Source: Arcobacter acticola (GTDB lineage: Bacteria; Campylobacterota; Campylobacteria; Campylobacterales; Arcobacteraceae). From it: 64,000 nucleotides of DNA. A model generated the notes under the pieces. That model was given only the letters and a program-made list of their open reading frames with translations. It made no database searches and had not been told where the DNA came from. Made by a program: the position numbers and the translations under genes. The stretch covers positions 1-64,000 of the forward strand of contig NZ_CP042652.1 in assembly GCF_013177675.1 (NCBI RefSeq), read 5' to 3'. Positions 54,027-63,981 of this stretch are shown here, piece by piece. Position 1 is the first letter of the stretch. Each line of letters opens with the position of its first letter.

Positions 54027-56474
54027 ATGAAACTAGTCATAATAGGTGGAGGAATTGCAGCTGTTTATTTTGCAAATAGTATATTAGATAAAGATGAAAC
54101 TTGCGAAATTGTGATGCTTAGTGATGAAAAGTATCCACCCTACGATAGAGTATATTTATGTAACTTAATTGATGGAAAAGATGATTCTAATTCAATTGGT
54201 TTACAATTAAATGCTAAAGTACAACTACAACTAAGCCAAACAATACAATCCATTGATAAAACGAAAAAAATAGTTTACTCAAATAATGAATCTTACAATT
54301 ATGACAAATTAGTAATCGCTACAGGCTCAACTCCTGTAAGTTTTTTAGATACAAATATAAAAAATGTAGCAGTATTTAGAAGTATAAGTGATTGTGAAAA
54401 GATAAAAGAATATTATCAAACAAATGAAGTTGTAATAGTAGGAAGTGGCCCAATAGCCTTAGAGTTACTAGAAACTTTAAATGAAATTGATTGTATAAAG
54501 TCAATCACTCTATTAGTTAGAAATAAATATCTATATAGTAAATATCTATCTCAAAATGCAGTTAATATAATACAAAACACTCTTTTAAAAAATAAAAAAT
54601 TAAATATCTCATATGAAGATGAAATAGATACTGACAATTGTCTAATTGAAGATAATGAAATAAAACTATTAAAAACAAAAAAATTAAATATAGAAAATCC
54701 TTTTGTTATATTTGGAATAGGAATAAAACCAAATGTAAAACCCTTTGAAGAATTTATAGATATTGATAAGGGAATATTAGTAAATGAATATATGCAAAGT
54801 AGTGATGAAAATATCTATGCAATTGGAGAGTGTGCACAAGTTGAGAAACTTGATTTTATTGCTGGACATGTAAAAGAGTGTACAACTCAAAGTAATGTTG
54901 CAATTTCACATATATTACAAGATGATATTAAAAAATACGATTTAGAAGTTACCGTTGATATGTTAAAGGTAAAAGGTTTTGAATTAGTAGAAATATCATC
55001 CCCCTCTTTTTCTAAAAAGTATGAAAAGATAGTGATTGAATCTATTATTAATAATAGAATAGATGAGTATTTTATAAAAGATAATATCTTAGTAAAGTTT
55101 TTAGGACTTAATTCAAATATTGATACTGAATATATAGAAGAGTTAGTATTAAATAAAGAAAATGTAGATATAAAATACTTATATGAAAATAGAGAATTAG
55201 GAAAAAAAGGAAGACTAATATGTCCTTGTGAACATGTTTATAATCAAGATTTAGTTGATTTAGTTGTTTCATGTCAGATTAATTCATTTGCTCAATTAAA
55301 AGATTTTTCAAAAGCCGGTAGAGTTTGTGGAAGATGTAAAAATGATGTGGTAAAAGTAATAGAATCTTCACAACATTTAATAAATAATTCAATCCCTAAA
55401 AAAACACCTGAAGAAGTAAATAGAGAAAAAGAGATAGCACTAGCTAGAAAAAGAATTGATAAGTTTAAAAGATTGCATCCTAAAAATAAGTTAGATGAGA
55501 GTAATTTAGAAGCTGCTTTAAAAATGGTAGATATTGCAAAGAGCGAAGTTAATAGCTGGATATCAATGGTCACAGCAGATATGAAACTTCATCCTGCTTT
55601 TCAAGAGGTAGTTGAAGATGGAGTTAAAAACTTAAATAAAATACCAATTATCTGGCTTGAACTAAGTGATTGTAGTGGAAATAGTGAAGCTTTTATCAAA
55701 TCAGCAAATCCAGCAATAGAAGACTTGATATTTGATTATATTTCACTTGATTATCATGAGTTACTAATGAGTGCAAGTGGAGATTTTAGTGAAACTATTT
55801 TAGAAGATATTATTAAAAACAATAAAAATGAATATATTCTAATAGTTGAAGGTGCCGTACCTTTAGCAATGGATGGAAAATTTCTTAGAATTGGACCAAA
55901 AGGACAAACGGGACTTGAACTTCTTCAAAGTTGTGCAAAAGACGCAGCCTTGGTTCTTGCCGTTGGGAGTTGTGCTTTTGATGGTGGTGTTGTTGCCGCA
56001 ATTCCAAATCCAACAGGAGCAGTTGGAGTTGCCCAAGCTTTAAATAGAAATGATATTATAAATCTTCCTGGTTGTCCTACAAATCCTGTAAATATTGTTG
56101 GTACCTTACTTTCTTATATGATGTTTGAAGAGTTGCCATTACTTGATAAATCTAATCGTCCATTATGGGCTTATGAGCAAAGAGTTCATGATAATTGTGA
56201 AAGAAGAGGACATTATGAACTTGGGGAGTTTGTAGAACAATGGGGAGATGAAGGAGCTAAACATGGCTGGTGTTTATTCCAAATGGGCTGTAAAGGACCA
56301 TTTGCAAATGTAAACTGTCCGACCATGAAATTTAATCAAGGAACTTCTTGGCCTGTTCAAGCAGGACATGGTTGTATGGGATGTACAGAGGCTAAATTTT
56401 TCGATAAGTTTGCAAATGAAAGAGTTTATGTTCAAGAAAAAGAGGAAAATGTTGATGAAAAAATTAGTAATTGA
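54027..56474 (+). CDS. FAD reductase-[2Fe-2S]-[NiFe] hydrogenase small subunit fusion
   Basis: One 815-residue chain with three parts. Residues 1-390 are an FAD/NAD(P) reductase like the start of NirB or rubredoxin reductases (VIIGGGIAAVYFANSIL, YPPYDRVYLCNLIDG, NAD motif VVIVGSGPIALELL, FAD motif NIYAIGECAQ). Residues about 395-450 are a BFD-like [2Fe-2S] domain (CPCEH...CGRCKND). Residues about 535-800 are a hydrogenase small subunit (IIWLELSDCSGNSE, AVGSCAFDGG, NLPGCPTNPVNIV, GCKGPFANVNCPT, GCMGCTEAKFFDKF). There is no Tat signal, so it is cytosolic, as in group 2 hydrogenases. The proximal-cluster pair reads C-S-G-N rather than C-x-x-C. It precedes the large subunit gene and may pass electrons from H2 directly to NAD(P). 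Confidence 0.85.
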   Translation: MKLVIIGGGIAAVYFANSILDKDETCEIVMLSDEKYPPYDRVYLCNLIDGKDDSNSIGLQLNAKVQLQLSQTIQSIDKTKKIVYSNNESYNYDKLVIATGSTPVSFLDTNIKNVAVFRSISDCEKIKEYYQTNEVVIVGSGPIALELLETLNEIDCIKSITLLVRNKYLYSKYLSQNAVNIIQNTLLKNKKLNISYEDEIDTDNCLIEDNEIKLLKTKKLNIENPFVIFGIGIKPNVKPFEEFIDIDKGILVNEYMQSSDENIYAIGECAQVEKLDFIAGHVKECTTQSNVAISHILQDDIKKYDLEVTVDMLKVKGFELVEISSPSFSKKYEKIVIESIINNRIDEYFIKDNILVKFLGLNSNIDTEYIEELVLNKENVDIKYLYENRELGKKGRLICPCEHVYNQDLVDLVVSCQINSFAQLKDFSKAGRVCGRCKNDVVKVIESSQHLINNSIPKKTPEEVNREKEIALARKRIDKFKRLHPKNKLDESNLEAALKMVDIAKSEVNSWISMVTADMKLHPAFQEVVEDGVKNLNKIPIIWLELSDCSGNSEAFIKSANPAIEDLIFDYISLDYHELLMSASGDFSETILEDIIKNNKNEYILIVEGAVPLAMDGKFLRIGPKGQTGLELLQSCAKDAALVLAVGSCAFDGGVVAAIPNPTGAVGVAQALNRNDIINLPGCPTNPVNIVGTLLSYMMFEELPLLDKSNRPLWAYEQRVHDNCERRGHYELGEFVEQWGDEGAKHGWCLFQMGCKGPFANVNCPTMKFNQGTSWPVQAGHGCMGCTEAKFFDKFANERVYVQEKEENVDEKISN

Positions 56475-58116
56475 TCCAGTTACAAGAATAGAAGGGCATT
56501 TACGAGCTGAAGTTGAAATTGATGATAATGGAATTGTACAAGAGGCTTATGTAAGTGGGCAACTTTTTCGTGGTATTGAAATAATTTTACAAAATAGAGA
56601 TCCAAGAGATGCAGGTTTACTTGCTGGAAGAATTTGTGGAGTTTGTACAAATTCACATTTTAGAGCATCTATTCAAGCAGTTGAAAATGCATATAATATT
56701 GTTGTTCCTAAAAATGCACAAATTATTAGAGATTTAATGTCAATGGCTTTATTTATTCAAGATCATGTGGTACATTTTTATCAGTTACATTTACTTGATT
56801 TTGTAGATGTTACTAAAGCATTAGTTGCAAATGCTCAAGAAACTACTATAGAAGCCCATAAGTATTGTGATAAACCATTTCGTAACTCGACTAGTCATTA
56901 TGAAAGTACTTTAGAAAAATTGAAAAACTTTGTAGATGCTGGAAGATTAGGCCCTTTTAATAGTAATTTTTTTGGACATAGTGAATATAAATTAAGTGCT
57001 GAACAAAATCTGATTTTACTTTCTCATTATTTTGAAGCATTAACTTTTCAAACAAAAATATCAAAGGCAATTGCTATTTTTGGAGGTAAAACTCCCCATC
57101 CTCAATCAATAGTGGTAGGAGGAGTTACAAGTGTTATGGATATGTTAAATCCCCAAAGATTAAATGACTTTTTATTTGAAATAAAAGAAGCTAATGATTT
57201 TATAAACAGAGCTTATATTCCAGATATGAAACTTTTGGCAAGTGCATATAAAGATGAAATAAAAAGTAAAAGTGGTAAAACTCTTGGAAATTATTTATGT
57301 GTTGGTGGATATGAAATAAATGAAAGTATGAAACTTTTTTCAAGTGGAGTTATCTATGATGGAAATTTTTTGGATATTAAAGAGTTTGATAGCAGTAAAA
57401 TCACAGAAGAAGTTCAAAGAGCTTGGTATAGTGATGATGAAAAACAAGAGCCATTTTATACAGATATAAATGAAGATGGAACTTTAAGAACTGTAAAAAA
57501 TGATGATAAATATTCTTGGATAAAAGCTCCTAGATATGGGAATAAAACCATGGAAACAGGGCCAATAGCAAGAATTTTGATAAGTTATTCAAAAAATGAT
57601 ACAGCTATAAATAGTTTTGTGGATAACTTTTTAAAGGATAGCTCTTTAAGTCTTGAAGATTTAAATTGTACCGTAGGAAGAAATATTTGTAGAGCAATAG
57701 AGAGTCAATATGTTTGTGAATATATTTTTAAACTTATGTCTAATTTGATTCAAAATATAAAATATGATGATACAAATACTTATACAAATTATAATTTTGC
57801 GGATATGAAAAAAGATTATAAGGGAAGTAATTTTCTTGAAGTTCCACGAGGGGTTTTATTACATAGTTTAAATATAGAAAATGAAAAGATTAAAAATTAT
57901 CAAGTAATAGCTCCAACCACATGGAACGCAACTCCTAAAAATAGTGATGGTCTAAGAGGTGCTTATGAAGAAGCACTAGTTGGAATCAAAATAAGTGATA
58001 CTTCAAAACCTATTGAGGTTTTAAAAGTTTTACACTCTTTTGATCCTTGTTTAGCTTGTGCTGTGCATATTATTGATACAAAGGGTAAAAATTTATCTAA
58101 TTATAAAATTCATTAA
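56455..58116 (+). CDS. [NiFe] hydrogenase large subunit, group 2-like
   Basis: The large subunit holds the NiFe active site. The 553-residue protein carries RIEGH near the start, the L1 motif RICGVCTNSH, and the C-terminal L2 motif DPCLACAVH, followed by a 15-residue tail (IIDTKGKNLSNYKIH) that maturation endopeptidase would remove. I take the ATG at 56455, nine bases behind GAGG; the frame from 56368 and the ATG at 56449 are less suitable. It overlaps the end of the small-subunit fusion by 20 bases. No hyp or endopeptidase genes are in the window. Confidence 0.92.
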   Translation: MKKLVIDPVTRIEGHLRAEVEIDDNGIVQEAYVSGQLFRGIEIILQNRDPRDAGLLAGRICGVCTNSHFRASIQAVENAYNIVVPKNAQIIRDLMSMALFIQDHVVHFYQLHLLDFVDVTKALVANAQETTIEAHKYCDKPFRNSTSHYESTLEKLKNFVDAGRLGPFNSNFFGHSEYKLSAEQNLILLSHYFEALTFQTKISKAIAIFGGKTPHPQSIVVGGVTSVMDMLNPQRLNDFLFEIKEANDFINRAYIPDMKLLASAYKDEIKSKSGKTLGNYLCVGGYEINESMKLFSSGVIYDGNFLDIKEFDSSKITEEVQRAWYSDDEKQEPFYTDINEDGTLRTVKNDDKYSWIKAPRYGNKTMETGPIARILISYSKNDTAINSFVDNFLKDSSLSLEDLNCTVGRNICRAIESQYVCEYIFKLMSNLIQNIKYDDTNTYTNYNFADMKKDYKGSNFLEVPRGVLLHSLNIENEKIKNYQVIAPTTWNATPKNSDGLRGAYEEALVGIKISDTSKPIEVLKVLHSFDPCLACAVHIIDTKGKNLSNYKIH

Positions 58117-58993
58117 AAATATCTTTATTTTTAGAGTATACCTTATAAGTTACCTCTTTATAAGTAAACTCTAAATAGTTTGCATGAAGCCACAATCTAT
58201 GAGAATTTGTTACTGCAAATCTATCTTCATCACTTAGGGTTTTATTTAAATAGTTCTCAGCATTTTCATCATCAACACCATAAATAGGATCACCTAAGAT
58301 TCTATGACCTTCTGAATAAAGATGAACTCTAATTTGATGTTGTCGTCCTGTTAGTGGTAAAGCTTCAATTAGTGTTATATTTTTTTCTTTATTATAAGAA
58401 ATTGGTTTTATAACTGTAACTGATTCTTTCCCCTCTTCACAAACTTTCATTCTAACGCCGATAAGAAGCCCTTCCCTATCTAAGCCTTTGTCAATTTGTA
58501 ATTCTTCTTTTATCTGTCCTTGCACAATTGCTAGATATGATTTATGATATTTTTTATCTTGGAACATCTCTTTTAATTCTATTTCACTTTTTTTATTTTT
58601 ACCAACAATAATAAGTCCTGAAGTTTCAGCATCAATTCTATGAATTAAATTTGCATTTTCTCCAAAATGAAATCTAATTTCATCAAGTAAAGAATAAGGA
58701 GTACTTTTAGAAATTGGATGAACCATTAGGTGTGTTGGTTTATCAAAAATAGCGAAATCCTCGAACTCTAAAAGAGGCTTTAACCCCCTTGTTATCCCTT
58801 CAAAAACTGCCATATAAATATAATCTGTTGGTATATTATCACTTGGTGCTATTGTGTTCATTTCTTCATCAAAGATTCTTCCTTTAGAGGCGATTCTTTG
58901 GGCTAATCTATGATCTATTTTTAAATCTTGAAGTAAAAAAAGGCTTAATTTCTTGTCTTTAATTGCTTGATATTTTTTTAATATAAATGGCAA
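58097..58993 (-). CDS. RluA-family pseudouridine synthase
   Basis: A 298-residue pseudouridine synthase with an N-terminal S4-like region (LAQRIASKGRIFDEE), the catalytic-Asp segment NLIHRIDAETSGLIIVGK and GRQHQIRVHLYSEGHRILGDP. It modifies rRNA or tRNA; the target site cannot be read. It ends convergently with the hydrogenase large subunit gene, overlapping it by 20 bases, and marks the return to housekeeping genes. Confidence 0.88.
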   Translation of the reverse strand: MPFILKKYQAIKDKKLSLFLLQDLKIDHRLAQRIASKGRIFDEEMNTIAPSDNIPTDYIYMAVFEGITRGLKPLLEFEDFAIFDKPTHLMVHPISKSTPYSLLDEIRFHFGENANLIHRIDAETSGLIIVGKNKKSEIELKEMFQDKKYHKSYLAIVQGQIKEELQIDKGLDREGLLIGVRMKVCEEGKESVTVIKPISYNKEKNITLIEALPLTGRQHQIRVHLYSEGHRILGDPIYGVDDENAENYLNKTLSDEDRFAVTNSHRLWLHANYLEFTYKEVTYKVYSKNKDIFNEFYN

Positions 58994-59129
58994 ATTTCTT
59001 TCCTATTCTTTTTTTGAAAATCTATTGGTTTTAAATAGATTTTTTATTTTATATTTTGTCTTTTTAGATACAATATCATACTAAAATAATTAACAATACT
59101 TTATAAAAACGAAAACAAGGGACTTTAAT

Positions 59130-60461
59130 ATGGTTGAAAGATATGCAAGAGAAGAGATGAGTTCAAAGTGGACTCAAGAAGCAAGATATGCAGCCTGGCT
59201 TGAAGTTGAAAAAGCAGCTGTAAAGGCTTGGAATAAATTGGGATTAATCCCAGATGAAGATTGCGAGAAAATAGTAAAAAATGCTACTTTTTCAGTAGAA
59301 AGAATTGAAGAAATCGAAGCTATTACAAAACATGACTTAATTGCATTTAATACAAGTGTATCTGAATCATTAGGTGCAGAATCTAGATGGTTTCACTATG
59401 GTATGACTTCATCAGATGCTGTTGATACGGGTGTTGCGATTCAAATGAGAGATTCTTTAGAAATTATTATTGCAGATGTAAAAATGTTAATGGAATCTAT
59501 TGAAAAAAGAGCACAAGAGCATAAATTTACTTTAATGGTAGGAAGATCTCATGGTATCCATGGTGAGCCTATTACTTTTGGTTTAACATTAGCTGTTTGG
59601 TACGATGAAATGGCAAGACATTTAGAAAATTTAGAACAAACTATGGAAGTTATTGCTGTTGGTCAAATTTCAGGAGCTATGGGTAACTTTGCTCATGCAC
59701 CTTTAGAGCTTGAAGAGTATGCAATGGCAGAATTAGGACTTAAACCTGAACCTTGTTCAAACCAAGTAATTCATAGAGATAGATATGCTAGACTTGCTAC
59801 TGCTTTAGCTTTAATGGCATCTTCTATTGAAAAATTTGCTGTTCAAGTAAGACACTTACAAAGAACAGAAGTTTATGAGTGTGAAGAGTATTTTGCAAAA
59901 GGTCAAAAAGGATCTTCTGCAATGCCACACAAAAGAAATCCAATTTTAACAGAAAACATCACGGGACTTGCAAGAATGATTAGAGCATATGCAGTTCCAG
60001 CTATGGAAAATGTTGCACTTTGGCATGAAAGAGATATTTCTCACTCTTCAACAGAAAGATTTTGGTTACCAGATGCATTTATAACATCTGACTTTATGCT
60101 ACATAGAATGAACAGTGTAATTGCAAATTTAACTGTAATGCCTGAAAATATGATGAAAAACCTTAACTTAACGGGTGGATTAGTATTTTCTCAAAGAGTA
60201 CTACTTGAACTTCCACTAGCTGGTGTTTCAAGAGAAGATGCATATAGAATTGTACAAAGAAATGCAATGAAAGTTTGGGAAGAGATACAACAAGGTAAAC
60301 CTAGTACAAATGAAAAAGGTGAGTCTTTATATCTTCAATACTTATTAGCAGATGATGAATTAAGACAATCTTTAAGTGAAGTACAAATAAGAGAATGTTT
60401 CAACTTTGAATACTATACAAAAAATGTGGATAAAATTTTCAACAGAGTATTCAAAAAATAA
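59130..60461 (+). CDS. purB: Adenylosuccinate lyase
   Basis: PurB acts twice in purine synthesis, forming AICAR and AMP with release of fumarate. The 443-residue protein has the superfamily signature GSSAMPHKRNPILTENI (near 268), EAITKHDLIAFN and GRSHGIHGEPITFGL with the catalytic His. Length and segments are normal. It is followed 27 bases later by nrdA. Confidence 0.96.
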   Translation: MVERYAREEMSSKWTQEARYAAWLEVEKAAVKAWNKLGLIPDEDCEKIVKNATFSVERIEEIEAITKHDLIAFNTSVSESLGAESRWFHYGMTSSDAVDTGVAIQMRDSLEIIIADVKMLMESIEKRAQEHKFTLMVGRSHGIHGEPITFGLTLAVWYDEMARHLENLEQTMEVIAVGQISGAMGNFAHAPLELEEYAMAELGLKPEPCSNQVIHRDRYARLATALALMASSIEKFAVQVRHLQRTEVYECEEYFAKGQKGSSAMPHKRNPILTENITGLARMIRAYAVPAMENVALWHERDISHSSTERFWLPDAFITSDFMLHRMNSVIANLTVMPENMMKNLNLTGGLVFSQRVLLELPLAGVSREDAYRIVQRNAMKVWEEIQQGKPSTNEKGESLYLQYLLADDELRQSLSEVQIRECFNFEYYTKNVDKIFNRVFKK

Positions 60462-60488
60462 TATAAAATATTTAAGGTAGGCTAAATT

Positions 60489-62873
60489 ATGGGAATTATG
60501 ATAAAAAAAAGAAATGGTCGTAAAGAAGTTTTAGATATTACTAAAATCCAAAAAATGACTATAGATGCAACTGCTGATTTAGATGGTGTATCTCAAAGTG
60601 AATTAGAATTAGATGCACAAATTAAATTTATCGATGGAATGAGTTCATCTGATATTCAAGACGCATTAATAAAAACAGCTGTAGAAAAAATTGACATAGA
60701 TGTTCCAAACTGGACATTTGTAGCAGCTAGGCTATTTATTTTTGATTTATATCACAGAGTTGGAAAATCAACTCATGGAATCAAAGGTGAGCCTTATTGT
60801 CATTTAAGAGATTATTTAAAATATGGAAAAGATGCAGGAAGATTAATTCCAAATCTCGGTGTTGGTTATGATTTAGATGATTTAAACTCTTATTTAAAAC
60901 CTGAAAGAGATTTCCTTTTCAATTATTTAGGAATCAAAACTTTATATGATAGATATTTAATTAAAAATAACAAAGGTCTACCAATTGAGTTGCCACAACA
61001 TATGTTTATGGCAATTGCAATGTTTCTAGCTCAAGATGAAGAAGATAAACAACAAAGAGCAAAAGAGTTCTATGACGTAGTTTCAAAATTTGAAGTTATG
61101 CTTGCAACTCCTACATTATCAAATGCAAGAACAAATAGACATCAATTATCTTCTTGTTATATTGGAAGTTCTCCTGATAATATCGAGGGGATTTTTGATG
61201 GTTACAAAGAGATGGCTCTATTATCTAAATTTGGTGGAGGAATCGGTTGGGATTGGAATCAAATCAGAGCTTTAGGTGGTGTTATTGATGACCACAAAAG
61301 TGCAGCTGGTGGTACTGTTCCATTCTTAAAAATCACAAATGATATTGCCCTTGCAGTTGATCAATTGGGTACAAGAAAAGGTGCAATTGCCGTTTATCTT
61401 GAGCCTTGGCATATGGATATTGTAGATTTTATTGACTTGAAGAAAAACTCAGGTGAAGAAAGAAGAAGAGCTCACGATTTATTTCCAGCACTTTGGATTA
61501 CAGATTTATTTATGGAAAGAGTTTTAGAAGATGGTCATTGGACTTTATTTGATCCTTATGAAGTGAAAGATTTATCTGAGTGTTATGGTGATGAGTTTAA
61601 AACTAAATATATTGCTTATGAAAATGATGACTCAATTACAAAAAATGTAATGAAAGCAAAAGATTTATGGAAAAAAGTATTAACTTCTTACTTTGAATCA
61701 GGAAGTCCTTTCTTATGTTTCAAAGATACAGCAAATAGAGCAAATCCTAATCCACATGTTGGACATATTAGAAGCTCAAATCTTTGTACAGAAATTTTCC
61801 AAAATACAAATCCAAACTACTATAAAATCAGACTTGAATTTGTAGATGGAACAGTTGAAACTTATGATGAAGAAGATTTAATCATTGTTGATGGTGGAAT
61901 CACAAAAAAAGCAAATAAAGTATCTGCACTTGATTCTGTAAATGGGAAAAGAGTATTTATTGTTGAAAAAGAAAAAATTGATGGAGATACAGCTGTTTGT
62001 AACTTAGCATCTGTAAACTTATCAAGAATCAACACCAAAGAAGATATTGAAAGAGTTGTTCCAATTGCAATTAGAATGCTTGACAATGTAATTGATTTAA
62101 ACTTCTATCCATTACGAAAAGTAAAAGCTACAAACTTAAAATCAAGAAGTATAGGTCTTGGAGTTATGGGTGAAGCTGAAATGGTTGCTGAATACAAACT
62201 TGTATGGGGTGAAAATGACCATTTTAAAAAGATTGATGAAGTTATGGAAGCAATTTCATACAACGCAATTAAATCAAGTTCTGATTTAGCACTTGAAAAA
62301 GGTATTTATGCAACTTATGAGGGTTCTAATTGGTCAAAAGGTATTATGCCTCATGATCATGCTCCACAAGCTGTAAATGCACTTATAGAGAAGGATTTAT
62401 TTGATGCTTCTTATAACTGGGATGAGTTAAGAGCTAAAGTAAAAAAAGATGGTATGAGAAATGGTTACCTAATGGCTGTTGCTCCAACTTCATCTATTTC
62501 TATTTTAGTAGGAACTACTCAAGCAATTGAGCCTGTTTATAAAAGAAAATGGTTTGAGGAAAATTTATCTGGATTAATTCCAGTAGTTGTACCAAAACTA
62601 AGTCCTGAAACTTGGAATTACTATACACCTGCTTTTGAAATTGACCAATTAAAAGTTATAAAAGCAGCAGCAATTAGACAAAAATGGATAGACCAAGGTC
62701 AATCTACAAATATTTTCATGAGCTTAGATAAAGCAAGTGGTAAATACTTACATGAAATCTATACATTAGCTTGGAAATTGGGACTTAAATCAACATACTA
62801 TTTAAGAAGCCAATCACCTGAAGCAAAAAATGATGTTGAAGATAGAAGTTTAGAGTGTAGCGGTTGTCAATAA
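60489..62873 (+). CDS. nrdA: Class Ia ribonucleotide reductase alpha subunit
   Basis: NrdA reduces ribonucleoside diphosphates to deoxy forms using the radical from NrdB. The 794 residues contain an ATP-cone-like start (IKKRNGRKEVLDITKIQKM), the active-site cysteine segments QLSSCYIG and SSNLCTEIFQNT, and the C-terminal redox pair CSGC. An extra segment of about 60 residues lies between NLCTEIFQNT and AVCNLASVNLS, typical of Campylobacterota NrdA and not an intein. It is followed by nrdB. Confidence 0.95.
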   Translation: MGIMIKKRNGRKEVLDITKIQKMTIDATADLDGVSQSELELDAQIKFIDGMSSSDIQDALIKTAVEKIDIDVPNWTFVAARLFIFDLYHRVGKSTHGIKGEPYCHLRDYLKYGKDAGRLIPNLGVGYDLDDLNSYLKPERDFLFNYLGIKTLYDRYLIKNNKGLPIELPQHMFMAIAMFLAQDEEDKQQRAKEFYDVVSKFEVMLATPTLSNARTNRHQLSSCYIGSSPDNIEGIFDGYKEMALLSKFGGGIGWDWNQIRALGGVIDDHKSAAGGTVPFLKITNDIALAVDQLGTRKGAIAVYLEPWHMDIVDFIDLKKNSGEERRRAHDLFPALWITDLFMERVLEDGHWTLFDPYEVKDLSECYGDEFKTKYIAYENDDSITKNVMKAKDLWKKVLTSYFESGSPFLCFKDTANRANPNPHVGHIRSSNLCTEIFQNTNPNYYKIRLEFVDGTVETYDEEDLIIVDGGITKKANKVSALDSVNGKRVFIVEKEKIDGDTAVCNLASVNLSRINTKEDIERVVPIAIRMLDNVIDLNFYPLRKVKATNLKSRSIGLGVMGEAEMVAEYKLVWGENDHFKKIDEVMEAISYNAIKSSSDLALEKGIYATYEGSNWSKGIMPHDHAPQAVNALIEKDLFDASYNWDELRAKVKKDGMRNGYLMAVAPTSSISILVGTTQAIEPVYKRKWFEENLSGLIPVVVPKLSPETWNYYTPAFEIDQLKVIKAAAIRQKWIDQGQSTNIFMSLDKASGKYLHEIYTLAWKLGLKSTYYLRSQSPEAKNDVEDRSLECSGCQ

Positions 62874-62949
62874 GATAACCTTACATTCTTTACATACAAA
62901 CAATTATAAATATACAATAAAATTTTAGAAAAAAGCAAAGGACTTCCAA

Positions 62950-63981
62950 ATGGAGCGAAAAACCATATATAACCCAGACTCAAAAGAGAGTTTAAATGAT
63001 AGAAGAATTTTTGGTGGAAATAGTGATGGAATGATTAATTTTACTAAAATGAAATATCAGTGGGCACTTAATTTATGGGATACAATGGAAGCTAATACTT
63101 GGTTTCCAAAAGAAGTTCAAATGACAGGTGATGCTAAAGACTATAAGTTTTTAACACCTGCAGAAAAAAGAATGTATGACTTAGTTTTATCACAATTAAT
63201 TTTCATGGATTCATTACAAACAAATAATCTAATGGACAATATAAACCCATATATTACAGCTCCTGAAGTAAATGCTTGTTTATCAAGACAATCTTATGAA
63301 GAAGCAAATCATAGTAAATCATATGCAGTTATGGTTGAATCAATTTCAGATAATACAGATCAAATCTACAATATGTGGAAAAATGATGCAAAACTTAGAG
63401 AAAAAAACAACTATATTGCAGATGTTTACAAGAGTCTAACCGCTGGTGATGATGGTGAAATATCTGATACAAAAATAGTATTAGCACTTTTTGCAAATCA
63501 AATCTTAGAAGGATTATATTTCTATGCAGGATTTGCAGCTATGTATGCCCTTGGAAAATCAGGGAAAATGCTAGGAAGCTCACAGATGATTAGATTCATT
63601 CAAAGAGATGAAGTAACACATCTATTACTTTTCCAAAACATGATAAACAGTGTAAGAAAAGAAAGACCAGAACTATTTACACCTGAGTTAGAAGAGACTG
63701 TAAGAGGAATGTTCAGAAAAGCAGTAGCTCTAGAAGCATCATGGGGAACATACATAACACAAGGACAAATCCTAGGATTTACAGATAAAATAATCGAACA
63801 ATATATTCAATACCTAGCAGATAAAAGACTAGATGCAGTTGGATATAAACCAGAATACAATGTAAAACACCCTATTCCATGGGTAGATGGTTATGCAAGT
63901 TTTAATGACCAAAGAACAAATTTCTTCGAAGGAAATGTAGTAAATTACAGTAAAGGTTCAATCGACTTCGACGATTTCTAG
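62950..63981 (+). CDS. nrdB: Class Ia ribonucleotide reductase beta subunit
   Basis: NrdB holds the diiron-tyrosyl radical. The 343-residue protein has iron-ligand segments [20 protein letters not shown] and [32 protein letters not shown] and a C-terminal tail ending [10 protein letters not shown]-like that docks NrdA. AAAGGA precedes the ATG. The window ends 19 bases after the stop. Confidence 0.96.
   Translation: MERKTIYNPDSKESLNDRRIFGGNSDGMINFTKMKYQWALNLWDTMEANTWFPKEVQMTGDAKDYKFLTPAEKRMYDLVLSQLIFMDSLQTNNLMDNINPYITAPEVNACLSRQSYEEANHSKSYAVMVESISDNTDQIYNMWKNDAKLREKNNYIADVYKSLTAGDDGEISDTKIVLALFANQILEGLYFYAGFAAMYALGKSGKMLGSSQMIRFIQRDEVTHLLLFQNMINSVRKERPELFTPELEETVRGMFRKAVALEASWGTYITQGQILGFTDKIIEQYIQYLADKRLDAVGYKPEYNVKHPIPWVDGYASFNDQRTNFFEGNVVNYSKGSIDFDDF

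Noticed and set aside
56368-56454. Upstream extension of the hydrogenase large subunit
   Set aside because: It lies within the small-subunit coding end and has no ribosome binding site. MKKLVIDPVTRIEGH at 56455 matches the normal start of the family.
61815-62005. Insertion in NrdA that might be an intein
   Set aside because: It is only about 60 residues, lacks intein splice motifs, and matches the insertion usual in Campylobacterota NrdA.
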